This document shows positions 1 to 6,978 of a DNA stretch of 16,250 nt, piece by piece (the first letter of the stretch is position 1; the number at the start of each line of letters is the position of its first letter). Source of the stretch: HGM04593 sp045578665 (GTDB lineage: Bacteria > Bacteroidota > Bacteroidia > Bacteroidales > Bacteroidaceae); contig JAZNKR010000060.1 of the NCBI GenBank assembly GCA_045578665.1, forward strand, positions 1 through 16,250, read 5' to 3'. Position numbers and translations under genes: made by a program. The notes under the pieces are model-generated. The model saw only the letters and a list, made by a program, of their open reading frames with translations. It was not told where the DNA came from and did not search any database.

Positions 1-7
1 CATTCCT

Positions 8-127
8 CCTCTTGAAGAGGACATTGCGTAATAAGCAATGTTTGCGACGACGAAAGCTTTAGCTTTCCAAAGGAGTGCCGAGCTTGCGAGGTCATTCAAA
101 AACACAGTTTTTGAAGACGGAGGAGTT
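8..127. repeat. Dispersed hairpin-rich intergenic repeat, copy A
   Basis: Positions 19-85 are identical over 67 bases to 11110-11176, and similarity continues to about 127. The unit holds four short hairpins: a palindrome at 8-20 (CCTCTT/AAGAGG), 21-27 with 35-41 (ACATTGC/GCAATGT), 52-58 with 61-67 (GAAAGCT/AGCTTTC), and 96-103 with 107-114 (TCAAAAAC/GTTTTTGA). In the other copy the first and last hairpins differ in sequence or length but still pair. It lies beyond the 3' end of the minus-strand NADAR gene and no reading frame in it is convincing. The rest of 1-186 shows nothing else. The left part of the element may be cut off by the window edge. Confidence 0.85.
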
Positions 128-186
128 CAAAACATAAGCAGAATAAAAATTTACCGGACACTAATATAAAAAAACATCCCTCGGAA

Positions 187-1257
187 TCAGCCCATCAATA
201 CTCTGCTCCAATATCTGCCTGAATCGCCGCCATACTCATCGGTCAGCAAGGCCATGAACAAGGCAACATCATGATTGTTGTCGGTACAGCGACATTGTTC
301 CGGGTCGCGGTTGACAGTCAATTCGGTAATTCTGCATACCGTACCGTCATCCTCGTACTTGGCAATAAAAGCACAAATTCCTGTCCAACTGCGATAGTAC
401 CTTATCGTCGTGTCATCGCAATACATGAACCAATGATCTTCCATTGCTTCGGGAATATGGCCATACTTCACAATCCTCATAGCTGCACTCAGAATGGTTT
501 CGTTCATAGGAATAACCGCACACTTTTCAGGCATAGGCATCGTGTGCCATGAATTTTCTGTAGCAACCGCTCTTTTTTCGGGCATAGGTTCCTCGCCATT
601 GAAACGCTTGGCAGAATTTCCGGCGCCCAATGTCCACAACTTAAGAGCCATCAATCCTTCTGCATTAACTTCGGCAGCATTGCCACTATCCGGACAAGCT
701 ATATCAGCATCTGATTCCCTGAGCCTGTCGCGTACATCCATCAAAGCGCACCCCAAGAGATTCTCGCCCCTCCACTCGTTGACGGTAGCCTTCATGGCAG
801 TTTCCCTGTCGAGTCCTATTCCCCATACTTCGTCATAAGGGCTTGCCTCAACCAGAATGGCATCACCTGTCGACAAAAGGAACTCCTTGAGAGCGGCATT
901 CTGTGAAAATTTGGCAATGTTGCCCTCGACAACAATGTCATATTTTACTGCATCCCAACGCTCGCCGTCGAAGCCGCTGACCTTGCGGCCCAATTTCTTA
1001 TGGTCATGGGGATTATAGGCCTCCATAATCTTACGCAAAGTCTCCTCGTCGTTGAACAAGCGGGCTTTGCTTGCCATCATATACTGTTCGGCAGTGTGGT
1101 ACATAACGCCGTCAATCTCAAAATAACAGTCGTACCACTGACTCAGGCAGGCAGCTGTAATTTTCTTAGGAATAGGCGTGTGTCCCCAAAAATAGATAAT
1201 CTCGGTGCCGGGATTCCTGCCGACTATCTCCTTTATAATTTCAACACTGTACTTCAT
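187..1257 (-). CDS. NADAR-domain protein with unrecognised C-terminal domain
   Basis: A 356-residue protein. Residues about 20-182 form a full NADAR (YbiA/RibX-like) domain: FWGH near 23-26, the conserved Glu in TAEQY (E57), the conserved Lys in ASKAR (K64), KFSQN (116-120), LVEASPYDEVWGIG (135-148) and ENLLG before a final helix (165-169). NADAR proteins are known to act on N-glycosidic bonds of ribosylated substrates: YbiA removes damaged riboflavin intermediates, and DarT-linked NADAR proteins remove ADP-ribose from guanine in DNA. Residues 183-255 look like a low-complexity linker in which a PMPEK[RC]AV motif occurs twice. Residues 256-356 form a second compact domain (HWFMYCDD, YYRSWTGIC, LTVNRDPEQ) that I do not recognise by name; I have an uncertain recollection of similar tails on other ADP-ribose-processing proteins. 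Only 2 bp separate it from the upstream NadD-NADAR gene, so the two are very likely co-transcribed and translationally coupled. The NADAR call is firm; the substrate is unknown. Confidence 0.85.
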   Translation of the reverse strand: MKYSVEIIKEIVGRNPGTEIIYFWGHTPIPKKITAACLSQWYDCYFEIDGVMYHTAEQYMMASKARLFNDEETLRKIMEAYNPHDHKKLGRKVSGFDGERWDAVKYDIVVEGNIAKFSQNAALKEFLLSTGDAILVEASPYDEVWGIGLDRETAMKATVNEWRGENLLGCALMDVRDRLRESDADIACPDSGNAAEVNAEGLMALKLWTLGAGNSAKRFNGEEPMPEKRAVATENSWHTMPMPEKCAVIPMNETILSAAMRIVKYGHIPEAMEDHWFMYCDDTTIRYYRSWTGICAFIAKYEDDGTVCRITELTVNRDPEQCRCTDNNHDVALFMALLTDEYGGDSGRYWSRVLMG

Positions 1258-1259
1258 AG

Positions 1260-2240
1260 TTATCTGTTTTTATCTCTTATTTCCATAATAATTTTTCCCA
1301 AACGATTCTCGCCAAGCCAACTATAGAGGTCGACGCCCCAAAAAAGTTCCTTCTTCTGATTGCCGTTTATCAGCGTGCGGTTGCCTGTATCGAGCAACCT
1401 CCTCATAAGACCGGGATTGCCGTAAAATTTAGCCTGAACAAGAGATTCCATAAATTCGAGCATCTCATCCTGCGACCTGCATCCGGCCGATAAGGCTCTA
1501 AAGGCTGCATCCACACTGCCATACCTTACTCCCTGCCACACAAAGCCGCACGAATAGCGGTTGCCAAGAAAATCATATTCCCCCTTGAACCTGTTGACAA
1601 CATCGGGAAAATCCGCTGCGGTAAAATGGCTGAAAAGTTCCCATACACCGGGCATAAGCAGCCCTTCGCAACTCTCTCCTGCAAGCATCCGATCCCTTAC
1701 GGCAGAAGAACTTACACCATCCGTCCCCTCAGGCTGCGGCAATATTACAATGCGGTCGCGGTTAAGGGCCAACAATTCATTGCCCATCAGTTCCTGTTCG
1801 AGTGCCTCCTCTCCTCTTGAGTATAAAATAGCTCTGAAACTATCAAAAAAGTCCCTCCTTTCGGCCATATTTGCAAGCAGCCCCAGTTTGTCGGCGCCCA
1901 TCAGGAAATATATTTCGTGGTCGGGATATTCATCTCTCAGTGCCAACAGCGTAGGAAAAGTCCTCGGCTCTACTGTGCCTATTTCAATATCACACACATC
2001 CAAACGAGCATCCTCATCGCACATCACCCTCAGCATCTTCACACGCAGTTCGGGAGAGAGCACCACAGGAGGATGGCTGTGGCGCATCTTCCGCCTGAGA
2101 TAAGCATCGCTCACAGGCACAAAGAGACCAAGCTCTGCACCAAGCGCATCGACAGCAACCTTCATCAGCCTATAGTGCGCCACGGTGGGAGGATTGAAAC
2201 TACCACCCATTACAACCAACCTTTTTACTATACTTTCCAT
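1260..2240 (-). CDS. NadD-like nucleotidyltransferase fused to a NADAR domain
   Basis: A 326-residue two-domain protein. Residues 1-205 are a nicotinate/nicotinamide mononucleotide adenylyltransferase-type domain: the nucleotide-binding GGSFNPPTVAHY (12-23, a variant of GGxFxPxHxGH in which the first His is Thr), LMGADKL (113-119), and SSSAVR (177-182, the ISSTxIR signature). Residues 215-326 are a second, shorter NADAR-like domain: YDFLGNRYS, VRYGSVDAAFRAL, AKFYGNP, LINGN, LFWGVDLYSWLGENRLG. In that domain the usual active-site Glu is Asp (D244) and the usual Lys is replaced (about S251), so it may have altered chemistry or only bind ligand. NadD alone is about 190-210 residues, so the extra 110 are a true fusion. 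It is the first gene of a two-gene unit, with a good promoter 20 bp upstream. It may make or repair a dinucleotide that the NADAR domains act on; this is inference. It is probably not the housekeeping NadD. Confidence 0.85.
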   Translation of the reverse strand: MESIVKRLVVMGGSFNPPTVAHYRLMKVAVDALGAELGLFVPVSDAYLRRKMRHSHPPVVLSPELRVKMLRVMCDEDARLDVCDIEIGTVEPRTFPTLLALRDEYPDHEIYFLMGADKLGLLANMAERRDFFDSFRAILYSRGEEALEQELMGNELLALNRDRIVILPQPEGTDGVSSSAVRDRMLAGESCEGLLMPGVWELFSHFTAADFPDVVNRFKGEYDFLGNRYSCGFVWQGVRYGSVDAAFRALSAGCRSQDEMLEFMESLVQAKFYGNPGLMRRLLDTGNRTLINGNQKKELFWGVDLYSWLGENRLGKIIMEIRDKNR

Positions 2241-2259
2241 ATCCTGCGTTATTTTTACG

Positions 2260-2291
2260 CAAAAGTATGGCAGAAATTTAATTTATCCAAA
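2260..2291 (-). promoter_or_regulatory. Bacteroidetes-type promoter for the NadD-NADAR operon
   Basis: On the minus strand TTTG (2291-2288) is followed after 20 nt by TACTTTTG (2267-2260), an exact match to the TTTG / TAnnTTTG consensus of the Bacteroidetes primary sigma factor. Transcription would start near 2253, leaving a leader of only about a dozen bases before the ATG at 2240. No extended Shine-Dalgarno is seen, which is usual for this phylum. Confidence 0.7.
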
Positions 2292-2340
2292 TTATTTTGC
2301 GTATTTTTTACACACAATCTATTTATTTCACTTAAATCGA

Positions 2341-2376
2341 CAAGAGGCTGTATCGAAACACCGACACAGCCTCTTG
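2341..2376 (-). terminator. Hairpin terminator after the paaK-ACT unit
   Basis: Perfect 11-bp inverted repeat (CAAGAGGCTGT at 2341-2351, ACAGCCTCTTG at 2366-2376) with a 14-nt loop, 30 bp past the ACT gene stop. On the minus strand it is followed by a T-rich but not pure-T stretch. It lies upstream of the NadD-NADAR promoter and so separates the two transcription units. Confidence 0.65.
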
Positions 2377-2405
2377 AATATCAACACATTGAAATTTCTA
2401 TATCA

Positions 2406-2831
2406 TCAGATACTGTTCAATCCATCCTGGGTAAGAGTCTTGAATTGGTTTTCGCTCAACACAGCCATGCACTTCTCGAGGTCGTTGGGGCGAATAATTA
2501 CACTCGCTGTAGAACCTTGCGCAAATGCATACATATATTCGATGGATATACCGGCTTCTGTGATTGCTGCAAGCGCTACCTCAAGAGCTCCGGGAACATC
2601 GGGGCATTGCAGACAGATAACATCGTTGAGTGTAGCCGCAAAGCTCTTCTCGCGCAGAAGCGAGCAAGCCTTTTCGGGGTCAGAGACAATAAGGTGCAAC
2701 ACTCCGAACTCTGCATTTTCCGACACGGTGAATGCCTTCATGTTTATACCTGCTTCGCTAAAGATTTTCGCTATCTGACTGAAGCGGCCGAGACGGTTCT
2801 CAAGGAACACTGATAATTGCTTTATTAACAT
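2406..2831 (-). CDS. Tandem ACT-domain protein
   Basis: A 141-residue protein made of two ACT domains and little else. The first (about 3-65) shows the signature ENRLGRFSQIAKIFSEAGIN, and the second (about 70-132) shows PDVPGALEVALAAITEAGIS. ACT domains bind small ligands, typically amino acids, and tune enzymes allosterically; stand-alone tandem-ACT proteins of this size are common in Bacteroidales and are sometimes mis-named as acetolactate synthase subunits. It starts 38 bp after the stop of the phenylacetate-CoA ligase gene on the same strand, so it probably senses an aromatic or branched amino acid for that enzyme or pathway. The ligand is inferred only from context. There is no signal peptide, so it is cytoplasmic. 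Confidence 0.85.
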   Translation of the reverse strand: MLIKQLSVFLENRLGRFSQIAKIFSEAGINMKAFTVSENAEFGVLHLIVSDPEKACSLLREKSFAATLNDVICLQCPDVPGALEVALAAITEAGISIEYMYAFAQGSTASVIIRPNDLEKCMAVLSENQFKTLTQDGLNSI

Positions 2832-2869
2832 ATTCTTTAGTTTTAGAGGGTTCTATAAATAGGAAGAAA

Positions 2870-4177
2870 CTATTCGAATTTACGGTGGTCAATGGCATGT
2901 TTTGCCTTACCCATACTACGCTCGATTGTATTGGGCTCCATAATCTTGATGTTGGGAGAGATGCCCACTACGCTCTGCACACGTGCCGTGATGCGTTTCT
3001 TCAGCGCTGCAAGTTCTGTGATACGGTCGGTGTAGTATTCGGGTTTCACCTCTATCTGAATGTCGAATGTATCGGTATTGTTCACACGGTCTACCTCAAT
3101 CATGTAGTAAGGTTCGCATTCGGGGAATTCGAGGATAATGCTCTCGATGGTAGAGGGGAATACGTTTACACCGCGAATGATGAGCATGTCGTCGCTGCGA
3201 CCGAGAATCTTGCTCATGCGCACTGCTGTACGACCACATTCACAAGTCTCGTAATGGAGTGTGGTGAGGTCGCGTGTACGGTAACGTATCATAGGCATAC
3301 CCCATTTTGTGAGGTTTGTGAACACAAGTTCACCCTTTTCGCCGGGAGGCAGGGGCTCCAATGTCTCGGGGTCGATGATTTCGGGATAGAAATGATCTTC
3401 CCATAGGTGTGTACCGTTCTGGCATTCACACTCGCATCCAACACCGGGACCGCACATCTCTGTAAGGCCATAAATGTCGTATGCCTTTATGTTGAGTTTC
3501 TCTTCAATATCGCGGCGCATTGCATCAGTCCACGGCTCGGCACCGAATATACCCACGCGCAACTTGAAGTCCTTGATGTCGAATCCACTCTTCTTTATCG
3601 AGTCGGCAATATATAGTGCGTATGAGGGAGTGCAGGCAAGCACTGTGCTGCCAAAGTCGTGCATCAGTGTAATCTGCTTTTCGGTGTTTCCACTGCTTGT
3701 AGGCACTATTGAAGCACCGATGAGTGTACCACCGTCGTGCGCACCGAGACCTCCGGTAAAGAGACCATAACCGTATGAAACCTGCATAATATCATCCTTG
3801 CTGACACCTGCTGCCATGAGTGAGCGTGCAACTACCTCGCTCCACATTGCAAGGTCGTCCTTTGTGTAACCCGCCACAATTGGCTTGCCGGTTGTTCCCG
3901 ACGAGGCGTGCAGACGTACAATCTCATCCATAGGCACACAGAAGAGTCCGAAGGGATAGTTGTCGCGCAAATCTTGCTTTGTTGTGAACGGCAATTTCGA
4001 AATGTCGTCGATACTGCGAATGTCCTGAGGCTTAACCCCACACTCGTCCATGCGTTTTCTGTAGTATGTAGAGTCGTTGTAGACGTGCTCCACCATTTTC
4101 ACAAGGCGTTCGCTCTGCAGACGGCGCATCTCCTCTCTGCTCATGCATTCCACCTTTTTGTTCCAATACATTGTCAT
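2870..4177 (-). CDS. paaK: Phenylacetate-CoA ligase family enzyme
   Basis: A 435-residue adenylate-forming ligase of normal family length. Seen: the P-loop SSGTTGKP (92-99), YGLTE (236-240), the hinge/AMP-binding RYRTRD (298-303), GRSDDMLIIRG (326-336) and the C-terminal catalytic Lys region MGKAKHAID (422-430). A Cys cluster GVGCECEC (245-252) together with CECG (312-315) may bind a metal ion. The family turns phenylacetate or related aryl acids into CoA thioesters with ATP. In gut anaerobes lacking the aerobic phenylacetate pathway, homologues are thought to work with indolepyruvate:ferredoxin oxidoreductase on aromatic amino-acid products; no iorAB genes lie in this window. It is followed by the tandem-ACT gene. 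Promoter: a good match lies far upstream, inside the palindromic element at 4351-4537, implying a leader of about 310 nt. Start chosen as the first Met; a second Met two codons on (MTMYW) is possible. Confidence 0.88.
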   Translation of the reverse strand: MTMYWNKKVECMSREEMRRLQSERLVKMVEHVYNDSTYYRKRMDECGVKPQDIRSIDDISKLPFTTKQDLRDNYPFGLFCVPMDEIVRLHASSGTTGKPIVAGYTKDDLAMWSEVVARSLMAAGVSKDDIMQVSYGYGLFTGGLGAHDGGTLIGASIVPTSSGNTEKQITLMHDFGSTVLACTPSYALYIADSIKKSGFDIKDFKLRVGIFGAEPWTDAMRRDIEEKLNIKAYDIYGLTEMCGPGVGCECECQNGTHLWEDHFYPEIIDPETLEPLPPGEKGELVFTNLTKWGMPMIRYRTRDLTTLHYETCECGRTAVRMSKILGRSDDMLIIRGVNVFPSTIESIILEFPECEPYYMIEVDRVNNTDTFDIQIEVKPEYYTDRITELAALKKRITARVQSVVGISPNIKIMEPNTIERSMGKAKHAIDHRKFE

Positions 4178-4350
4178 GTCTCTTTTAATTTTTTGTCCGT
4201 TTGACGTTTAGATGTTTTAAAATTCCTGATTGGTTGCAAAGTAAATGCTTTTTTTGAAAATATGGAAAATGTTTTTAAAATTCTATTGTAAAAATTTATC
4301 CGAAAGAAGCATTATTTATGCTTTATGTTCGAATTTTCCGTTAAACACTT

Positions 4351-4537
4351 GAAGCTGTTTGAATTTTATTTCGGAATTATTTGAGAGGTATTTCGAGTAT
4401 ATTTTCTTTCGCATTTTGCAGGGAATAGCGGGCTATTTCCAAAAAATAAGAAAGAAAAGATGCCGAAATAGACTCAAATAAACCGAAATGAATATCGCAA
4501 ATATAAAATTATTTTCTAATAAAATTCAAACAGCTTC
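4351..4537. repeat. 187-bp near-palindromic intergenic element
   Basis: Outer arms 4351-4370 and 4518-4537 are a perfect 20-bp inverted repeat (GAAGCTGTTTGAATTTTATT inward from each end). Similarity continues inward: ATTTCGG, ATTTGAG, TATTTCG and TTTTCTTTC on the left side all recur in the same order on the complement of the right side. The centre is a tight palindrome AATAGC-gg-GCTATT at about 4425-4438. The right arm carries about 30 extra bases (about 4487-4517). The element lies between divergent paaK and hppA. A 15-base piece of the arm (ATTCAAACA[AG]CTTCT) recurs with one change at 9746-9760, suggesting a dispersed family. The rest of 4178-4726 is AT-rich with no gene. Confidence 0.8.
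4498..4530 (-). promoter_or_regulatory. Promoter-like match inside the palindrome, reading toward paaK
   Basis: On the minus strand TTTG (4530-4527, inside the right 20-bp arm) is followed after 21 nt by TATATTTG (4505-4498), an exact consensus match. It falls in the segment present only in the right arm. The transcript would begin near 4491 and run through the palindrome centre and left arm before reaching paaK, about 310 nt away. No better match is seen closer to paaK; TTACTTTG at 4244-4237 lacks a -33 partner. Confidence 0.4.
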
Positions 4538-4595
4538 TTACTATAAATAAGCGATAAATGAGCAATATTTTTCCCTTATGTTTTATTACAAATAT

Positions 4596-4626
4596 TTTGC
4601 AATTAGAAACTTATTTTTTAACTTTG
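4596..4626 (+). promoter_or_regulatory. Promoter of hppA
   Basis: TTTG at 4596-4599, 19 nt, then TAACTTTG at 4619-4626: an exact fit to the Bacteroidetes consensus. Transcription would begin near 4633, giving a leader of about 95 nt before the ATG at 4727. This argues against the upstream in-frame ATG at 4631, which would sit at or before the transcription start. Confidence 0.75.
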
Positions 4627-4726
4627 CTTCTTGCGCGCGACTGCGTATACGCAAGCACACGCAAGCCCCGCACAACAAGATAATAATCAATTAATTAACT
4701 ATAAACAATTTATTTTTTTAAAACTT

Positions 4727-6919
4727 ATGGATTTCAATGTATTATTCTGGTTCGTTCCGGCAGCGGCAGCGCTTGCATTGGCATTCGCAGCCTACTTCTA
4801 CAAGCAGATGAAGGCCGAGAGCGAAGGTACAGAACGTATGGCGTATATCGCAAAAGCGGTACGTCAGGGTGCAATGGCCTACTTGAAGCAACAGTACAAG
4901 GTTGTAACCATCGTATTTGTATGCTTGGCCGCAGTGTTTGCCATCATGGCATATGTGTTCAAAATACAGAACGAGTGGGTGCCCTTCGCATTCCTCACCG
5001 GAGGTTTCTTCAGCGGATTGTCAGGTTTCTTCGGCATGAAGACAGCGACATACGCATCGGCACGTACAGCCAATGCAGCCCGCAATTCAATGAACAGCGG
5101 TCTTCGCATGGCCTTCCGCAGCGGTGCCGTTATGGGACTTGTTGTAGTAGGTCTCGGTCTTCTCGACATCTCTGTATGGTATCTCATTCTGGACGCTTGC
5201 GTTGAGACAGCCAACCCCGCAGTAAAATTGTGCTTCATCACAACAACAATGCTTACCTTCGGAATGGGTGCTTCTACACAGGCACTCTTTGCACGTGTGG
5301 GTGGTGGTATCTACACTAAGGCAGCCGACGTTGGTGCCGACCTCGTAGGTAAGACAGAGTACAACATTCCCGAGGACGACCCCCGCAACCCCGCTACTAT
5401 CGCCGACAACGTAGGTGATAACGTAGGTGACGTTGCAGGTATGGGTGCCGACCTCTATGAGAGCTACTGCGGTTCTATCCTCTCTACAGCCGCTCTCGGT
5501 GCTGCTGCATTTGCACAGGATGGTGTCGAGATGCAGACTAAGGCTGTGTTTGCCCCCATGCTTATCGCAGCCGTAGGTATCGTGCTCTCTATCATCGGTA
5601 TCTTCTCGGTACGCACAAGCGAGGATGCCAACATCAAGAAGTTGCTCAGCGCACTTTCACGCGGTACAAACCTCTCTTCTATCCTTATCGTAGTTGCCAC
5701 ATTCGGCATCCTCTACGCCCTCGGCATCGAGAACTGGATAGGTCTTTCATTCGCAGTTGTTGTAGGTCTTATCGTAGGTATCGTCATCGGTCAGGCAACA
5801 GAGTACTACACATCACAGTCATACAAGCCCACACGTCAGGTATCTGAGTCAGGTCTCACAGGCCCCGCCACAGTTATCATCTCAGGTATGGGATTGGGTA
5901 TGTTGTCAACAGCAATCCCCGTTATCGCAGTTGTTGTAGGTATCCTCCTCTCTTATATGCTCGCAACAGGCTTCTCAATGAATCCTGAGGACATAACAAT
6001 CGGTCTCTACGGTATCGCTATCGCTTCTGTAGGTATGCTCTCTACACTCGGTATCACACTTGCAACCGACGCTTACGGCCCCATCGCCGACAACGCAGGT
6101 GGTAACGCCGAGATGAGCGGTCTTGAGCCTGAGGTTCGTCGTCGTACAGATGCTCTCGACTCACTCGGTAACACCACAGCTGCAACAGGTAAGGGCTTCG
6201 CCATCGGTTCGGCTGCTCTTACAGCGCTTGCACTTCTTGCTTCATACATCGAGGAGATTCGCATCGCCATGGAGCGCAGCATGCCCGAAGTTATCATCAA
6301 CGGCAAGGCTCTGATGGATGCAAACATCTTCGACTTCATGCAGTACTTCAACGTAACCCTTATGAACCCCACAGTTCTCTGCGGTGTATTCGTTGGTGCA
6401 ATGATGGCATTCCTCTTCTGCGGTCTGACAATGAACGCTGTTGGTCGCGCTGCACAGAAGATGGTTACCGAGGTACGTCGTCAGTTCACAGAAATCAAGG
6501 GCATCCTCGAAGGCAAGGCAGAGCCCGACTACTCACGTTGCGTTGAGATTTCTACACGCGGTGCACAGCAGGAGATGATATTCCCCTCACTGCTCGCCAT
6601 AATCGTTCCCATCGTTATCGGTGTTGTTCTTGGCGTAGCAGGTGTTGTAGGTCTTCTCATCGGTAGCCTCTCGGCAGGTTTCATGCTCGCAGTATTCCTT
6701 GCCAACGCAGGTGGTGCATGGGACAATGCGAAGAAATATATCGAGGAGGGTAACTTCGGCGGTAAGGGCAGCGATGTTCACAAAGCAACCGTTGTTGGCG
6801 ACACAGTAGGTGACCCCTGTAAAGATACATCAGGCCCCAGCTTGAACATCCTTATCAAGCTCATGAGCATGGTATCTATCGTAATGGCAGGTCTTACACT
6901 TGCTTACAGCATCCTCTAA
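4727..6919 (+). CDS. hppA: K+-dependent membrane ion-pumping pyrophosphatase
   Basis: A 730-residue, highly hydrophobic protein with about 16 membrane segments, as expected for the family. It hydrolyses pyrophosphate and uses the energy to move Na+ and/or H+ across the inner membrane. Seen: DVGADLVGK (201-209), DDPRNPATIADNVGDNVGD (217-235) with the substrate-binding Asp residues, and the C-terminal GDTVGDPCKDTSGPS (691-705). GNTTAATGKG (481-490) has Ala after GNTT and GKG rather than TKG, the hallmark of the K+-dependent subfamily; Bacteroidetes members of it are known to pump Na+ or both Na+ and H+, so sodium transport is likely. Start: the ATG at 4727 gives the standard MDFNVLFWF membrane start; 32 in-frame residues upstream are polar, unlike the family, and overlap the promoter. 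Codon use is strongly biased and G+C is higher than in the flanking non-coding DNA, as for a highly expressed gene. It stands alone between its own promoter and terminator. Confidence 0.97.
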   Translation: MDFNVLFWFVPAAAALALAFAAYFYKQMKAESEGTERMAYIAKAVRQGAMAYLKQQYKVVTIVFVCLAAVFAIMAYVFKIQNEWVPFAFLTGGFFSGLSGFFGMKTATYASARTANAARNSMNSGLRMAFRSGAVMGLVVVGLGLLDISVWYLILDACVETANPAVKLCFITTTMLTFGMGASTQALFARVGGGIYTKAADVGADLVGKTEYNIPEDDPRNPATIADNVGDNVGDVAGMGADLYESYCGSILSTAALGAAAFAQDGVEMQTKAVFAPMLIAAVGIVLSIIGIFSVRTSEDANIKKLLSALSRGTNLSSILIVVATFGILYALGIENWIGLSFAVVVGLIVGIVIGQATEYYTSQSYKPTRQVSESGLTGPATVIISGMGLGMLSTAIPVIAVVVGILLSYMLATGFSMNPEDITIGLYGIAIASVGMLSTLGITLATDAYGPIADNAGGNAEMSGLEPEVRRRTDALDSLGNTTAATGKGFAIGSAALTALALLASYIEEIRIAMERSMPEVIINGKALMDANIFDFMQYFNVTLMNPTVLCGVFVGAMMAFLFCGLTMNAVGRAAQKMVTEVRRQFTEIKGILEGKAEPDYSRCVEISTRGAQQEMIFPSLLAIIVPIVIGVVLGVAGVVGLLIGSLSAGFMLAVFLANAGGAWDNAKKYIEEGNFGGKGSDVHKATVVGDTVGDPCKDTSGPSLNILIKLMSMVSIVMAGLTLAYSIL

Positions 6920-6933
6920 GATTTATCTTAAAG

Positions 6934-6978
6934 AAACAATATGCATCGCTGCGGCTGTTTGCCGCGGCGATGTTGTTT
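6934..6978 (+). terminator. Intrinsic terminator of hppA
   Basis: CATCGCTGCGGC (6944-6955), a 5-nt loop, then GCCGCGGCGATG (6961-6972): a 12-bp G+C-rich stem with one G-T wobble, extended by AAACAA/TTGTTT (6934-6939 with 6973-6978). It starts 15-25 bp past the hppA stop. Confidence 0.85.

Noticed and set aside
1917..2813. 298-codon plus-strand frame across the NadD-NADAR start, promoter, terminator and ACT gene
   Set aside because: It is antisense to two well-supported genes and their control signals, with no domain of its own.
4371..4517. Classic invertible promoter flanked by inverted repeats
   Set aside because: Not excluded, but downgraded: the two sides stay similar right to the centre, which fits a palindromic element or paired repeats better; no invertase gene is nearby.
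4631..4726. Longer hppA start at 4631
   Set aside because: It lies at the predicted transcription start; the added 32 residues are polar and unlike the family, while the ATG at 4727 gives the standard membrane start.
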